Shown piece by piece: positions 1 to 7,204 of a DNA stretch of 19,831 nt. Numbering within the stretch: position 1 is the first letter of the stretch; every line of letters begins with the position of its first letter. The notes under the pieces are model-generated. The model worked only from the letters and a program-made list of their open reading frames with translations, was not told the DNA's origin and did not search any database. Origin of the DNA: JBBIJR01 sp037445875 (GTDB lineage Bacteria; CLD3; SB21); NCBI GenBank assembly GCA_037445875.1, contig JBBIJR010000066.1, positions 1 to 19,831 of the forward strand, written 5' to 3'. The translations under genes and the position numbers were made by a program.

Positions 1-54
1 CAGGGTGGGGAATATGAATGGCCCTGACGTGGGGAATATGCGTGAGCCTTGACA
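1..54. mobile_element. Possible terminal end of an IS21-family insertion sequence (partial)
   Basis: Two near-identical 24/25-base units lie in tandem (5-28 and 29-53), both starting GTGGGGAATATG and ending TGAC. Read from position 54 leftwards on the minus strand the sequence starts TGTCAAGG, which fits the 5'-TG...CA-3' ends of IS21-type elements; their ends often carry several short subterminal repeats. The neighbouring YCF48-type reading frame loses its family pattern at this boundary. No transposase gene is inside the window, so the assignment rests on end structure alone. A simple tandem duplication is the alternative. Confidence 0.4.
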
Positions 55-547
55 GCAGGTCTTTATATACACGCGTCCAAGTAGTGCCCCCATTAAGGGT
101 TTTGAATAAAATGGGCGCCATTTTTCTATTGATGACGGTTGCTCCTGATAGATATCCGATCGTATCATTCATAAAATACATTCCATAAAGAAGTAATTTT
201 CCTTCGTCTGACCTTAGAGATAGGTCAGACCATGATAAGCCACAATTCGTCGTTCTCAAAAATTTTCCGCCTTCACCGCATATCCATCCCAAACCGGACG
301 AAAAGAATTGCATTTGTTCAAAATACAGGGAATCTGACTGAAAATTTTTGAACCAAGACATGCCGCCGTTCGAGGTACGGAAGATTGTTCCTGTTCCATA
401 CGTATAGAGAAAACCGCACGTGTCATTGACAAATTCAATATCATGGATACCGTCAGTAATATCTGTACGGATAATTTCCCAGCCGTTTTGAGAAAACCCC
501 TGATATGATACGAACAACATCCAAGCAACGTGTAGTCTAAATATCAT
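1..547 (-). CDS. Secreted YCF48/BNR-repeat protein, partial at the window edge and probably truncated
   Basis: An open frame starts at an ATG (547-545) and runs off the left edge without a stop, giving 182 visible residues. Residues 1-20 look like a signal peptide ending GFSQ. Three repeats follow with the pattern of YCF48/BNR beta-propellers: FRTSNGGMSW (residues 56-65), LRTTNCGLSW (97-106) and FKTLNGGTTW (148-157). Each is followed by the usual hydrophobic '(I/M)xFxN/S...GW/GF' strand. Such proteins are exported and their propellers bind partners or assist assembly; in Bacteroidota-like organisms many are of unknown role. After about residue 164 the pattern breaks, and the frame reads through the tandem repeat at 5-53, giving an unlikely His/Pro-rich end. 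This suggests that an inserted element cut the gene. It begins 19 bases after the stop of the protease lipoprotein, so the two are probably co-transcribed. The Shine-Dalgarno sequence is weak (TGGG, six bases before ATG). Confidence 0.75.
   Translation of the reverse strand, partial: MIFRLHVAWMLFVSYQGFSQNGWEIIRTDITDGIHDIEFVNDTCGFLYTYGTGTIFRTSNGGMSWFKNFQSDSLYFEQMQFFSSGLGWICGEGGKFLRTTNCGLSWSDLSLRSDEGKLLLYGMYFMNDTIGYLSGATVINRKMAPILFKTLNGGTTWTRVYKDLLSRLTHIPHVRAIHIPHP
5..53. repeat. Tandem direct repeat, two units of 24-25 bases
   Basis: Unit 1 is 5-28 and unit 2 is 29-53. They share the 12-base core GTGGGGAATATG and differ after it by a few substitutions and one inserted base. More units could lie left of the window edge. 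Confidence 0.75.
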
Positions 548-566
548 TTGCAACCCAGTTGAAAAA

Positions 567-1832
567 CTATTCTATTTCATATCGTCCATTCATGTAATCA
601 ATTCGAAGAATTCTACCTTGAGCAACATCATTTCCGAGCGTGCCGTCTCTTTTGAAAAAAACACCGGACTTTGCGACCGATGTTCCGATTTTCGTGAAAT
701 GCAGCAGACGGTCGTTTATCCTGATATCAAGCGCCGGGAGGGTTTTGGAAGCTATTTTCTCCGTTCCTCCCGCCGATCCGATTAATATTTTTTGATCGCT
801 TAAAGAATCTTTATTGATCTTTTTCAAAAGTTGGTGAGTGATGCTTGAACGTTTTGCACCCGTATCGACACCAAAAATAAGCGGAGTTCCATTTTGATCC
901 GAAGTAATAACGAGAGGGTAGCCAAGCCAAAACAGGTTCTTTTTGTGTTGATGAGACTGTTCAGGTTTTCTGATCGTTAACATGAGTTTCTTGAAATCGA
1001 TTTCCAGGTTAAAATTTCTAATGGCATTCCACCCGATAATGCCTTCGATTTTCAAAACGGTAAAGATTCCTAACATTTTGATGTGCAAATCCTTTTTATC
1101 AATGATCATCGCCGGATGGTTCCGGATTACAACATTGCCCAATAACAGAGAGTCGATTAGAGTCGGATTAAACTTGACCTGTTTACTTGTGGCGGTTCCT
1201 GCATCACCGCCGGCGGTTGTCAAACTTCGAAGACCGCATTCATCCGCTACTTCGGAAGATACTACGCTGAGACCGGCCCCCGTATCGAGCAAAAATTTCT
1301 TTACTTTCCCATTTATCCTGACTTCAACACATGGGATACCGTGTTGTAAAGTAAAAAGGATTGGCGTGTCGGAAGTATGGAAGTCATAAATCTCTGGAGG
1401 AACATCGCGATATGCTTTGGTAAACAATTTTCCCATCTGAGCGCCGCTGCCGGTATCGGGAAGCGATCTTTGAAGTTCGCTCCATTGAGATTGATCAAAA
1501 TAAATGTTCAGTAGAATTTCTTTAGCATATTTTTTCAGCAGGGAGTCATCTGCAGATTCGGATAAAAGTTTGAATTCTGGTTCTGCGTCTTTTGTGGTTC
1601 CATTCATCAGGTTTTCTATAGCAGAGTAGAAGGTTTGTTCGCTACTTGTTTTAGCATTCACATCAAAAAATCCGTTTTGCAGCGCTTCAATAAAACCGTA
1701 GGTATGCTCAATTGTTTTCCCGGGGTCTTTCCATTCACCTTCAAGATTTCTAACCTCAACTTTTGTGAGAGGCCGTGATACGCAGCCAATAATTGAAACA
1801 GTAAGTACAAATAATAAAATAGCTCGATTCAT
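567..1832 (-). CDS. Lipoprotein with tandem retropepsin-like aspartic protease domains
   Basis: This 421-residue protein starts with a lipoprotein signal (hydrophobic residues 4-15, lipobox IIGC, lipidated Cys17), so it should be anchored in the periplasm or outer membrane. Residues 25-150 are probably helical and of unknown role. Two retropepsin-like domains follow. The first has the catalytic DTGAG at 183-187 and the hydrophobic-hydrophobic-Gly motif IIGW at 265-268, then NLEIDF. The second has DTGA at 323-326 with SSIT after it, and LGND at 399-402, then LRIDY. Each half thus carries a full set of active-site elements, which would let one chain fold as an internal pseudo-dimer; retropepsins normally dimerise from two chains. 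A Shine-Dalgarno AGGGG sits six bases before the ATG. The YCF48-type gene follows by 19 bases. The substrate is unknown. Base composition is AT-rich compared with the operons to the right. Confidence 0.85.
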   Translation of the reverse strand: MNRAILLFVLTVSIIGCVSRPLTKVEVRNLEGEWKDPGKTIEHTYGFIEALQNGFFDVNAKTSSEQTFYSAIENLMNGTTKDAEPEFKLLSESADDSLLKKYAKEILLNIYFDQSQWSELQRSLPDTGSGAQMGKLFTKAYRDVPPEIYDFHTSDTPILFTLQHGIPCVEVRINGKVKKFLLDTGAGLSVVSSEVADECGLRSLTTAGGDAGTATSKQVKFNPTLIDSLLLGNVVIRNHPAMIIDKKDLHIKMLGIFTVLKIEGIIGWNAIRNFNLEIDFKKLMLTIRKPEQSHQHKKNLFWLGYPLVITSDQNGTPLIFGVDTGAKRSSITHQLLKKINKDSLSDQKILIGSAGGTEKIASKTLPALDIRINDRLLHFTKIGTSVAKSGVFFKRDGTLGNDVAQGRILRIDYMNGRYEIE

Positions 1833-1940
1833 AGAAAACCCCTTTTTTTGAAAATCTTTGATTGACCGTTTCCATGATTGTTATCTTGAGTTTTAAACTT
1901 ATGGAGAAGACTGGTTATAGGTTAGACGAAATTGGAATGT

Positions 1941-1963
1941 AAAAGTTACAGCTCCATTGTAAC
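1941..1963 (-). terminator. Weak intrinsic terminator after the CPBP protease gene
   Basis: On the minus strand GTTACA (1963-1958) pairs with TGTAAC (1950-1945) around a 7-base loop and is followed by TTTT. The stem is only six base pairs and starts right after the stop codon at 1965. Position and orientation fit; strength is doubtful. Confidence 0.4.
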
Positions 1964-1964
1964 G

Positions 1965-2746
1965 TTAAAACTGAATTTTGAAATATGAACTAATGGAAGG
2001 GAGAATGTCACCCGACCAATGGAAAAGAACCAAGACCGCCATATTTCGGTAGCGACTCCAATGAAGCCCTAAAATTACACCGATAATAAACACCGGCACT
2101 CCGGTATGCAAAATGATCTGAACCCAGTCTCCGGCCTCACCTTCAACACCTTGAGATAATAAATACCTGCTTGGTAAATGCCATACCGTGAAAAGAATGC
2201 TGGATGACAAAACCGCAATAAAACGATTCCATTTTTTTCAAAACGAGTTTGTAAATACCCTCGAAAATAAAATTCTTCTGGTATTGCGGCTATAAATAGC
2301 GGCATGATGATAGCCAGGGTCAAACGAAGAGGAGCATCTGAAAAGTTATGAAACGTTTTTTGAATTTCATTTAGATGTCCAATATTAATAAAGAAACCAA
2401 GTGCAACAGCTATAATGGCAGATAGAATATTCATTCTTGATCCTAGAATTAAATCTTTGAGCTTATATCCCCATAACTTAAAGTAAAAGATCGATGGAAT
2501 AAGAAGAAGCAGAATGATTTTAAATATAATCGAATACCACACATCCTGGTTAAATTTGCTTGCGCCCAATATGGGTAAGGGAAAGTGAAGAATAACCAAT
2601 CCGATTAAATACGCTGTAGCTGTATAGAAAATGGTATAAACGACTAAAAACCAAATTTCGCGGTCGAGCGCTTTGAATGAGAATGAATTTGCAGGAACTC
2701 GCTGCCAAGTGAGAGTGCTTTTGAAATAAGCAAAAAATGAATTCAT
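1965..2746 (-). pseudogene. CPBP-family intramembrane glutamic protease (CAAX/Abi type), split by a frameshift
   Basis: Two overlapping frames together give one CPBP-family membrane protease. The first starts at an ATG at 2746 and supplies several hydrophobic segments and motif 1, EEFYFR (residues 157-162). The second, ending at 1965, supplies motif 2 (ILFTVWH) and motif 3 (FHWSGD). All catalytic motifs of the family are therefore present but in two frames. The break is at an A7 run (2238-2232 on the minus strand). One extra A, or a -1 ribosomal slip, joins them into about 260 residues, a normal family length. The unshifted frame ends at 2075 with a tail unlike the family. Family members cleave prenylated proteins, process bacteriocins or give immunity; no role can be named here. 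It could be a recent pseudogene, a sequencing error in the homopolymer, or programmed frameshifting. Confidence 0.75.
2231..2239 (-). other. A7 homopolymer with slippery heptamer A AAA AAU at the frame break
   Basis: In the upstream frame the codons read GAA AAA AAU from 2239 to 2231, so the last seven bases form A AAA AAU in the phase of a -1 slip site. A -1 shift continues as UGG AAU CGU, exactly the frame that holds the remaining protease motifs. Confidence 0.5.
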
Positions 2747-2876
2747 ATTCTCGTTATCTTTTGGACCTTGTGAAGTGTTCTTACGAGATACGTAAAAGAA
2801 TTGTTTTAGTGCCAAGAAAATCGGGCGGTTTACATAATATATGTTATACATCAATGGGCATTGCGAATGTCCTTGG

Positions 2877-3539
2877 TCACTTTCCAAGCTGTGCCTTCAG
2901 TGCCGCGAGCTCGGCATCCACACTCGAATCCGTAGTCAGTTTCTTGAATTCGTCATCCAAGGAGCCCGATTGACCTGCCAGCTCCGTGTGCGCATCAGCC
3001 TCGGCCTCAACATCCTCAATCTTCTTTTCAAAGCGATCGAAATTCGCAAACGCATTCCCGCCAACACCGCTCATCTGCTGGGCGATCATTTTCTTTGCCT
3101 TGGCGGCCTGATGCCTGGCAACCAAGGTGTTCTGACGTACTCGGGCTTCATCCAATTTCGCCTTCAGCTGCTGCAGTTGTGCTTTCATCTGTTCAGCTGT
3201 GCGCGTTGCCTCCGCAAGTGTTGGCTCTAGTGCTGTGGCAGCGGTAACATACGAAGTCTTCTTTGCGAGAGCCTGGCTCGCGAGGTCATCCCGACCGGCA
3301 TTAACCGCTTGGACGGCTTTGTTCTGCCACTCATCAGCTAACTTCTTGTTTTCATTGAATTGCTTTTCCAGTCTCTTCTGGTTGGCAATGGAAGCCCCAA
3401 CGGCAGTTGTTGCCTTGTTGACGGCTTCTTCCATCTCAATGACCATTTGTTTGATCATCTTCTCCGGGTCTTCAGCCTTGTCCAGGAAATCATTGATATT
3501 TGCCTTCAAAATGTCGGCCATTCGACCAAAAATGCTCAT
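2877..3539 (-). CDS. pspA: PspA/IM30 (phage shock protein A) family protein
   Basis: This 220-residue protein is of typical PspA length. It begins MSIFGRMADILKANINDFLD, the family's amphipathic N-terminal helix that inserts into stressed membrane, followed by the 'AEDPEKMIKQMVIEME' start of the long helical hairpin (about residues 22-150, coiled coil, rich in Ala, Gln, Lys and Glu) and further helices ending at residue 220. PspA/IM30/Vipp1 proteins are ESCRT-III-like, polymerise on the inner face of the cytoplasmic membrane, and stop proton leakage. No pspBC or sigma-54 pspF partner is seen. Instead it is the last gene of the HEPN/ATP-grasp/GCS2 run, 33 bases behind the ligase, with a strong GGAGG four bases before the ATG. 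This suggests that the ligase pathway and membrane protection are linked. The symbol marks family, not proven orthology to E. coli PspA. Confidence 0.9.
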   Translation of the reverse strand: MSIFGRMADILKANINDFLDKAEDPEKMIKQMVIEMEEAVNKATTAVGASIANQKRLEKQFNENKKLADEWQNKAVQAVNAGRDDLASQALAKKTSYVTAATALEPTLAEATRTAEQMKAQLQQLKAKLDEARVRQNTLVARHQAAKAKKMIAQQMSGVGGNAFANFDRFEKKIEDVEAEADAHTELAGQSGSLDDEFKKLTTDSSVDAELAALKAQLGK

Positions 3540-3572
3540 AACGCCTCCATAATATTAGATTTGTGGTTCGCC

Positions 3573-4688
3573 CTAACAAAGACCTACGAGCGTATCGGCG
3601 ATCAGGTGGTCGACCACCGCCTTAAGATCGCCCTTAGTTTCATCATAAACTCGGACCTGACGATCGGCGCTCGTACCCTGATCGAGAATCCTGTAGATGT
3701 AGTTTATCTCGTTGCGGCTTCCTAAGTCCTCAACGGATTCATCCACGAACCTAACCAGCTCGTAGATCAGGTCCCGCGTCCAGACCTCCTCCTTCTTTCC
3801 GAAGTCGATCAACTTTCCATTGACTCCATATCGACTCGCACGCCACTTGTTCTCCGAAATCAGCTCGTTTGTATATGTCCTCCACGACATGTTCTTATTA
3901 TACAACCGGTGGTAAAGAGTATGCATTAAGGCCTGGATCAATGCCGCGATGGCGATGGTCTCATCCAGCCTCGTAGGCAGATCGCAGATCCGAATCTCCA
4001 AAGTCCCAAAACTAGGGTGTGGCCTCGCGTCCCACCAGATCTTCTTTCCGTCGTCAATGCAGCCTGTGCGTATGAGCATGTTGACATAATCCTCAAACAG
4101 CGACCAGGTCTTGAACACCGGAGGAAGGTCTGTTCTCGGAAACCGTTGGAACACCTTCGAGCGGTAGGAACTCAGGCCCGTCTTTCTTCCGATCCAGAAG
4201 GGAGAACTCGTTGACAAGGCCAGGATATGCGGAAGAAAGTAACGAACCTGATTCATGATGGCTATGCAGGTCTCGTTGTCCGGCATACCCACATGGATAT
4301 GAAGGCCGAAAATGAGATTCGCGCGGGCGATATCCTGCATGTCCTCCACAATCTGCTTGTATCTCTCGTTGTCCATGATCTCCTGTGTTTTCCAGTCACT
4401 AATCGGGTGCGTGCTGGCCGCGACAATACGAAGTCCCTTCCTCATGGCCAGTTCGGCCAACGTCTTGCGCAGTCGCAATACCTCCGTGCGAGCGTCCTGA
4501 ATCGTCTGACAAATGTTAGTGCCCAACTCCACGACAGACTGATGCATTTCCATTTTGATCTGCTCCGACAACAGCAACTTGCCCTCATCCAATAGGTGTT
4601 CGCTAACGTGCGACCGCAACTCGCGCGTCGAGGGATCGACGATTTGAAACTCTTCCTCGATGCCGAGGGTGAATGATGGCTTAGTCAT
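3573..4688 (-). CDS. Carboxylate-amine ligase, GCS2/YbdK family
   Basis: This 371-residue protein is close to the length of E. coli YbdK (372). It has the GCS2 signatures: GIEEEFQIVDP (residues 9-19), EMHQSVVELGTN (47-58, substrate and metal-binding Glu region), ASTHP (91-95), GLHIHVGM (128-135) and WWDARPHPSFGTLEIR (218-233). The family uses ATP to join a carboxylate to an amine, as in gamma-glutamylcysteine synthesis. YbdK-type members have weak glutamate-cysteine ligase activity and their real substrates are mostly unknown. The start ATG overlaps the stop of the ATP-grasp gene as ATGA (4688-4685), so translation is probably coupled. The pairing with an ATP-grasp enzyme suggests two successive peptide-bond-forming steps, as glutathione is built by a GCS and an ATP-grasp synthetase. 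The final product is unknown. Confidence 0.9.
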   Translation of the reverse strand: MTKPSFTLGIEEEFQIVDPSTRELRSHVSEHLLDEGKLLLSEQIKMEMHQSVVELGTNICQTIQDARTEVLRLRKTLAELAMRKGLRIVAASTHPISDWKTQEIMDNERYKQIVEDMQDIARANLIFGLHIHVGMPDNETCIAIMNQVRYFLPHILALSTSSPFWIGRKTGLSSYRSKVFQRFPRTDLPPVFKTWSLFEDYVNMLIRTGCIDDGKKIWWDARPHPSFGTLEIRICDLPTRLDETIAIAALIQALMHTLYHRLYNKNMSWRTYTNELISENKWRASRYGVNGKLIDFGKKEEVWTRDLIYELVRFVDESVEDLGSRNEINYIYRILDQGTSADRQVRVYDETKGDLKAVVDHLIADTLVGLC

Positions 4689-6337
4689 CGGGTGTTTCTT
4701 TTCCTTGAAGTCGCTGGTTTTCCGGACGTCTTTCGAGCGCGCCTGCTCGTCGAACTGCTTGCCCGGCGGGATCGCGTTTTCGGCGCCGGCCTTGCGCGCG
4801 CGGAAGAGCTTCGCTTCGCCCCGGTCCGGCGAGAAGTCTTCTTCCCCACTCGCCTCTTTCTTAAGCGGGGCCGCCTCTCCTTGCCGATCGCCTCCGTGCT
4901 TCGGGCATCACCGGCTTCCATCGGAGCGCTGGCGGGTCGTTGAACGTCAATTTGAACTCGACGAGGACCAGGGGCAATTTCATCAATCACGAACGTCGGA
5001 GTTGTTCCACCCCCCGCCGTAACGTTGGCCAGTGAAGACGCCGAGAGCCGCGTCAGAACACCATCGACCTTCTCGCCGAACACATACGGGTCCATGTCAA
5101 CGATCATGTCAACGAACGCCAGACTGCCGTCCTGCATGATGGGGAACGACTGCCGTTGTAATTCGACGGCCTCTTGCACCACGAACGGTTCGCCGTTGAG
5201 GCCCTCCGAAATCGCCGCCGCCCACTCGGTCTCATCCACCTCCCGGCCAAGTACCACGCCCTTGCCTCCGTACTCGTCATTCGGTTTGATCACAAACAGA
5301 TCCTTGTGGGCTGCAATGTAGTCGATGAGATCGATCCGCTGGCCGTGGAACAGCGTGTATTCCCGGGCAACCATCCTTGTCCATGGGATATGTTTCATGA
5401 TCACGGCCAGTTCCTCCCCTGTGAACAGCGACGAGTTCTTTTCATGAGTCAGCACGGCAAAAATGCTCTTCTTGTGGACCATCTTGGCACGAAAAGGATT
5501 GATAAGACAAATATCGCGATTTCGAGCCGCCTCAACTAGAACACGCGTTTCCTCCGGCCGCTCAACGCAGTCGTTGGTCAGAATTCTCTTGTACACGAGG
5601 TCGATTTCGAATTCCCCGTTTCGCAGCCGTCCGTGCTCGTACGTCAGATCCCGGGGGTCGGCAATGGTACAGCGGAATCCAGCGGAACGAAAATACTCCC
5701 CAAACAGCTCAAACTCGGTAAACGTGGGAACCTCCCGCCAATCCACAATGGCGATGGAAGGTTTCGTCGAGCGTTTGTTGCCTTGCCACTGCTCGTATGT
5801 CGAAAGAAGTTCACCCAACAGCGTCCCGCGCACATTCCATTTCTCAACTTCGTAATACACCAGAAAGTCCCGAACAAACGGAAGTGTGCGGTAGAGTGAT
5901 GACGCGACATCGCTATAGGCGATGCCCGCGGGCGATTCTGCGTTAAGTTCCACAAATCGAACCGTGCCGTCGCTTTGCATGAACGAGTCCCAGCGGGCTG
6001 TAATGGAAAGGCGATCGAATCCCGGATAGATCTGAACCAGTTCTCTTTCTCGGTCAATGAGGCCTGCCTGTTCCATCATAGCCGGGCTCGATAATGCCGC
6101 CTCTTTGAATTTCGTCACGGCACCGCGCAGTGCCCGGCAAATAAACTGAAGTTCTTCGTACTGGAGGCGGGACAGGAAGTTCGGCCGAAGGAAGGCAAAG
6201 ACAGGTCGCCCCCCAAACGTCAGTTTCTGCTGAACGGCTGCCAGCATGAACTCGCGATAGATCTGGTCAAGATCCGCCTCATATCGCAGCAACAGATCGT
6301 TGAAAACGGCAGTAGCGTCCCGGACTACCTGACTCAT
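4685..6337 (-). CDS. ATP-grasp protein (circularly permuted type) with a histone-H1-like basic tail
   Basis: With the ATG at 6337 (GGAG nine bases upstream) the protein has 550 residues; a GTG at 6352 would add five. The first 455 residues match ATP-grasp ligases of the circularly permuted type related to COG2308. Marks include FVELNAESP (about 128-136), DLVYKR (246-251), NPFRAKMVHKK (280-290), FVIKPNDEYGGKGVVLG (348-364, lysine and glycine-rich ATP loop) and SLANVTAGGGT (435-445). These enzymes form amide bonds through an acyl-phosphate. Residues 486-550 are quite different: 29 of 65 are Lys or Arg, the rest mostly Ser, Ala, Thr and Pro, with almost no acidic residue, like H1-type tails that bind DNA, RNA or acidic polymers. 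The stop overlaps the ligase start by 4 bp, and the HEPN gene ends 22 bases upstream. The tail could also contact membrane phospholipid near PspA. Fold assignment is firm; substrate is unknown. Confidence 0.85.
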   Translation of the reverse strand: MSQVVRDATAVFNDLLLRYEADLDQIYREFMLAAVQQKLTFGGRPVFAFLRPNFLSRLQYEELQFICRALRGAVTKFKEAALSSPAMMEQAGLIDRERELVQIYPGFDRLSITARWDSFMQSDGTVRFVELNAESPAGIAYSDVASSLYRTLPFVRDFLVYYEVEKWNVRGTLLGELLSTYEQWQGNKRSTKPSIAIVDWREVPTFTEFELFGEYFRSAGFRCTIADPRDLTYEHGRLRNGEFEIDLVYKRILTNDCVERPEETRVLVEAARNRDICLINPFRAKMVHKKSIFAVLTHEKNSSLFTGEELAVIMKHIPWTRMVAREYTLFHGQRIDLIDYIAAHKDLFVIKPNDEYGGKGVVLGREVDETEWAAAISEGLNGEPFVVQEAVELQRQSFPIMQDGSLAFVDMIVDMDPYVFGEKVDGVLTRLSASSLANVTAGGGTTPTFVIDEIAPGPRRVQIDVQRPASAPMEAGDARSTEAIGKERRPRLRKRRVGKKTSRRTGAKRSSSARARPAPKTRSRRASSSTSRRARKTSGKPATSRKRNTR

Positions 6338-6359
6338 GTGAGTGAACTCCACACGGCTT

Positions 6360-6746
6360 TTATTCCATTCGAGCGATCAGAGCGCCGCAGAGACGACTTG
6401 CCCGCTCGAGCGTGTCCACCGCGACTCCTCTGGAAGGGGCCGTACGGCTGTCCGCGCTACCGACATCGGCCACCTGCAGGACGAGCACCAAGTCCTCGTG
6501 ATACTGTATGGGAAGCCGACCCGCATCCACGAACACCCGTTTGAATACGGCGACGGATTCCGACGTCCTTTGAACGGGCACACGGTTCTTCATAAGGAAG
6601 GCCCGCAACACGAAAAAGACGGCATGATAACACCGGAGCAAAGCCTCCTCATACTGTTCCTTTTCAATCATGGTCTCGGCCGCTCCGAGGCTTTCGTCCG
6701 CCTTTTCGAGCAACGTGCCGATCCGGAACCTGTCGTCAGCAAGCAT
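6360..6746 (-). CDS. HEPN-domain protein (UPF0332-like)
   Basis: From the ATG at 6746 the product has 128 residues. It shows the two-helix core of HEPN proteins: 'LLEKADESLGAAETMIEKEQYEEALLRCYH' followed by AVFFVLRAFLMKN, then LVLVLQVADVG, which matches the R..ADYG region of UPF0332 proteins. The canonical HEPN RNase RxxxxH motif is not evident, so this copy is probably a binding or scaffold domain, though many HEPN proteins act on RNA or pair with nucleotidyltransferases. No MNT partner is nearby. An upstream TTG at 6842 would add 32 residues of unlike composition, and a likely promoter lies within that stretch, so the ATG is preferred. The next gene begins 22 bases on, which makes this the first gene of the ATP-grasp/ligase/PspA run. 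Confidence 0.65.
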   Translation of the reverse strand: MLADDRFRIGTLLEKADESLGAAETMIEKEQYEEALLRCYHAVFFVLRAFLMKNRVPVQRTSESVAVFKRVFVDAGRLPIQYHEDLVLVLQVADVGSADSRTAPSRGVAVDTLERASRLCGALIARME

Positions 6747-6782
6747 GCGCGTAGGCCTGGCAAGGGTGGCGATAGGTGATAC

Positions 6783-6811
6783 AAAGTAACGTGCATCCAC
6801 ACCAAATTCAA
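6783..6811 (-). promoter_or_regulatory. Candidate promoter of the HEPN/ATP-grasp/GCS2/pspA operon
   Basis: On the minus strand TTGAAT (6811-6806) and TACTTT (6788-6783) are 17 bases apart, followed by the HEPN ATG about 37 bases downstream. It matches a sigma-70-like consensus only in part. Confidence 0.3.
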
Positions 6812-6850
6812 CCCCGAAATCAACCGACACTGCAAAGGTCAAAAAACCGT

Positions 6851-6879
6851 TTGATTTTTCACCCCCGTTGTTCTATCTT
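6851..6879 (+). promoter_or_regulatory. Candidate promoter of tRNA-Thr
   Basis: TTGATT (6851-6856) and TATCTT (6874-6879) are exactly 17 bases apart on the plus strand. The predicted start would lie about 40 bases before the tRNA, a normal tRNA leader. Confidence 0.4.
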
Positions 6880-6927
6880 CTCCGCGCTCAGGTCGATGTC
6901 GAGACTTAACAACGCTTCGACGATGTT

Positions 6928-6999
<72 letters not shown>

Positions 7000-7066
7000 C
7001 CCCACAGTACCATGCTCTGTGTCACCGGACCTCCACTCGCGAGTCTCACCCTAGATCGACGCAAGA

Positions 7067-7200
7067 GCTAGTTGAAAAAGCCTTCGAAAAGAAGAGCCAA
7101 TAGTTTCATGGCGAGCGGAGTCGAGCCTTGATGTGGCGGCAGTTGCTCACCGTTCGACTTCGCTCCCGGGTGACGCATTGTACTTTTTTTTTCAACAGCC
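7067..7200. repeat. Hairpin-forming intergenic repeat with inverted ends (MITE/REP-like)
   Basis: The ends GTTGAAAAA (7071-7079) and TTTTTCAAC (7188-7196) are inverted copies. Inside, GAGCGGAGTCGAG (about 7113-7125) faces its imperfect inverse TTCGACTTCGCTC (7153-7165). The sequence has no credible reading frame. Inverted elements with a 'TTCGACTTCGCTC' core are scattered between genes in many bacterial genomes, which is why it is called a dispersed repeat, but no second copy is in this window. It lies downstream of tRNA-Thr and could also end transcription from it. Confidence 0.5.
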
Positions 7201-7204
7201 TGCT

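Noticed and set aside
256..528. 90-codon minus-strand frame near the left end
   Set aside because: It overlaps the YCF48-repeat frame in another phase. The latter has a signal peptide and three matching repeats, the former nothing.
2780..2876. AT-rich palindrome-like bases after pspA as a promoter or terminator
   Set aside because: No stem with a T tract and no spaced -35/-10 pair good enough to call.
2747..2887. Longer N-terminus for the CPBP protease, reaching into pspA
   Set aside because: The added residues do not resemble the family and would overlap the pspA stop; the ATG at 2746 precedes the first membrane segment.
6747..6842. 32-residue N-terminal extension of the HEPN protein from a TTG
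   Set aside because: No convincing ribosome site, composition unlike the HEPN core, and a possible promoter lies within it.
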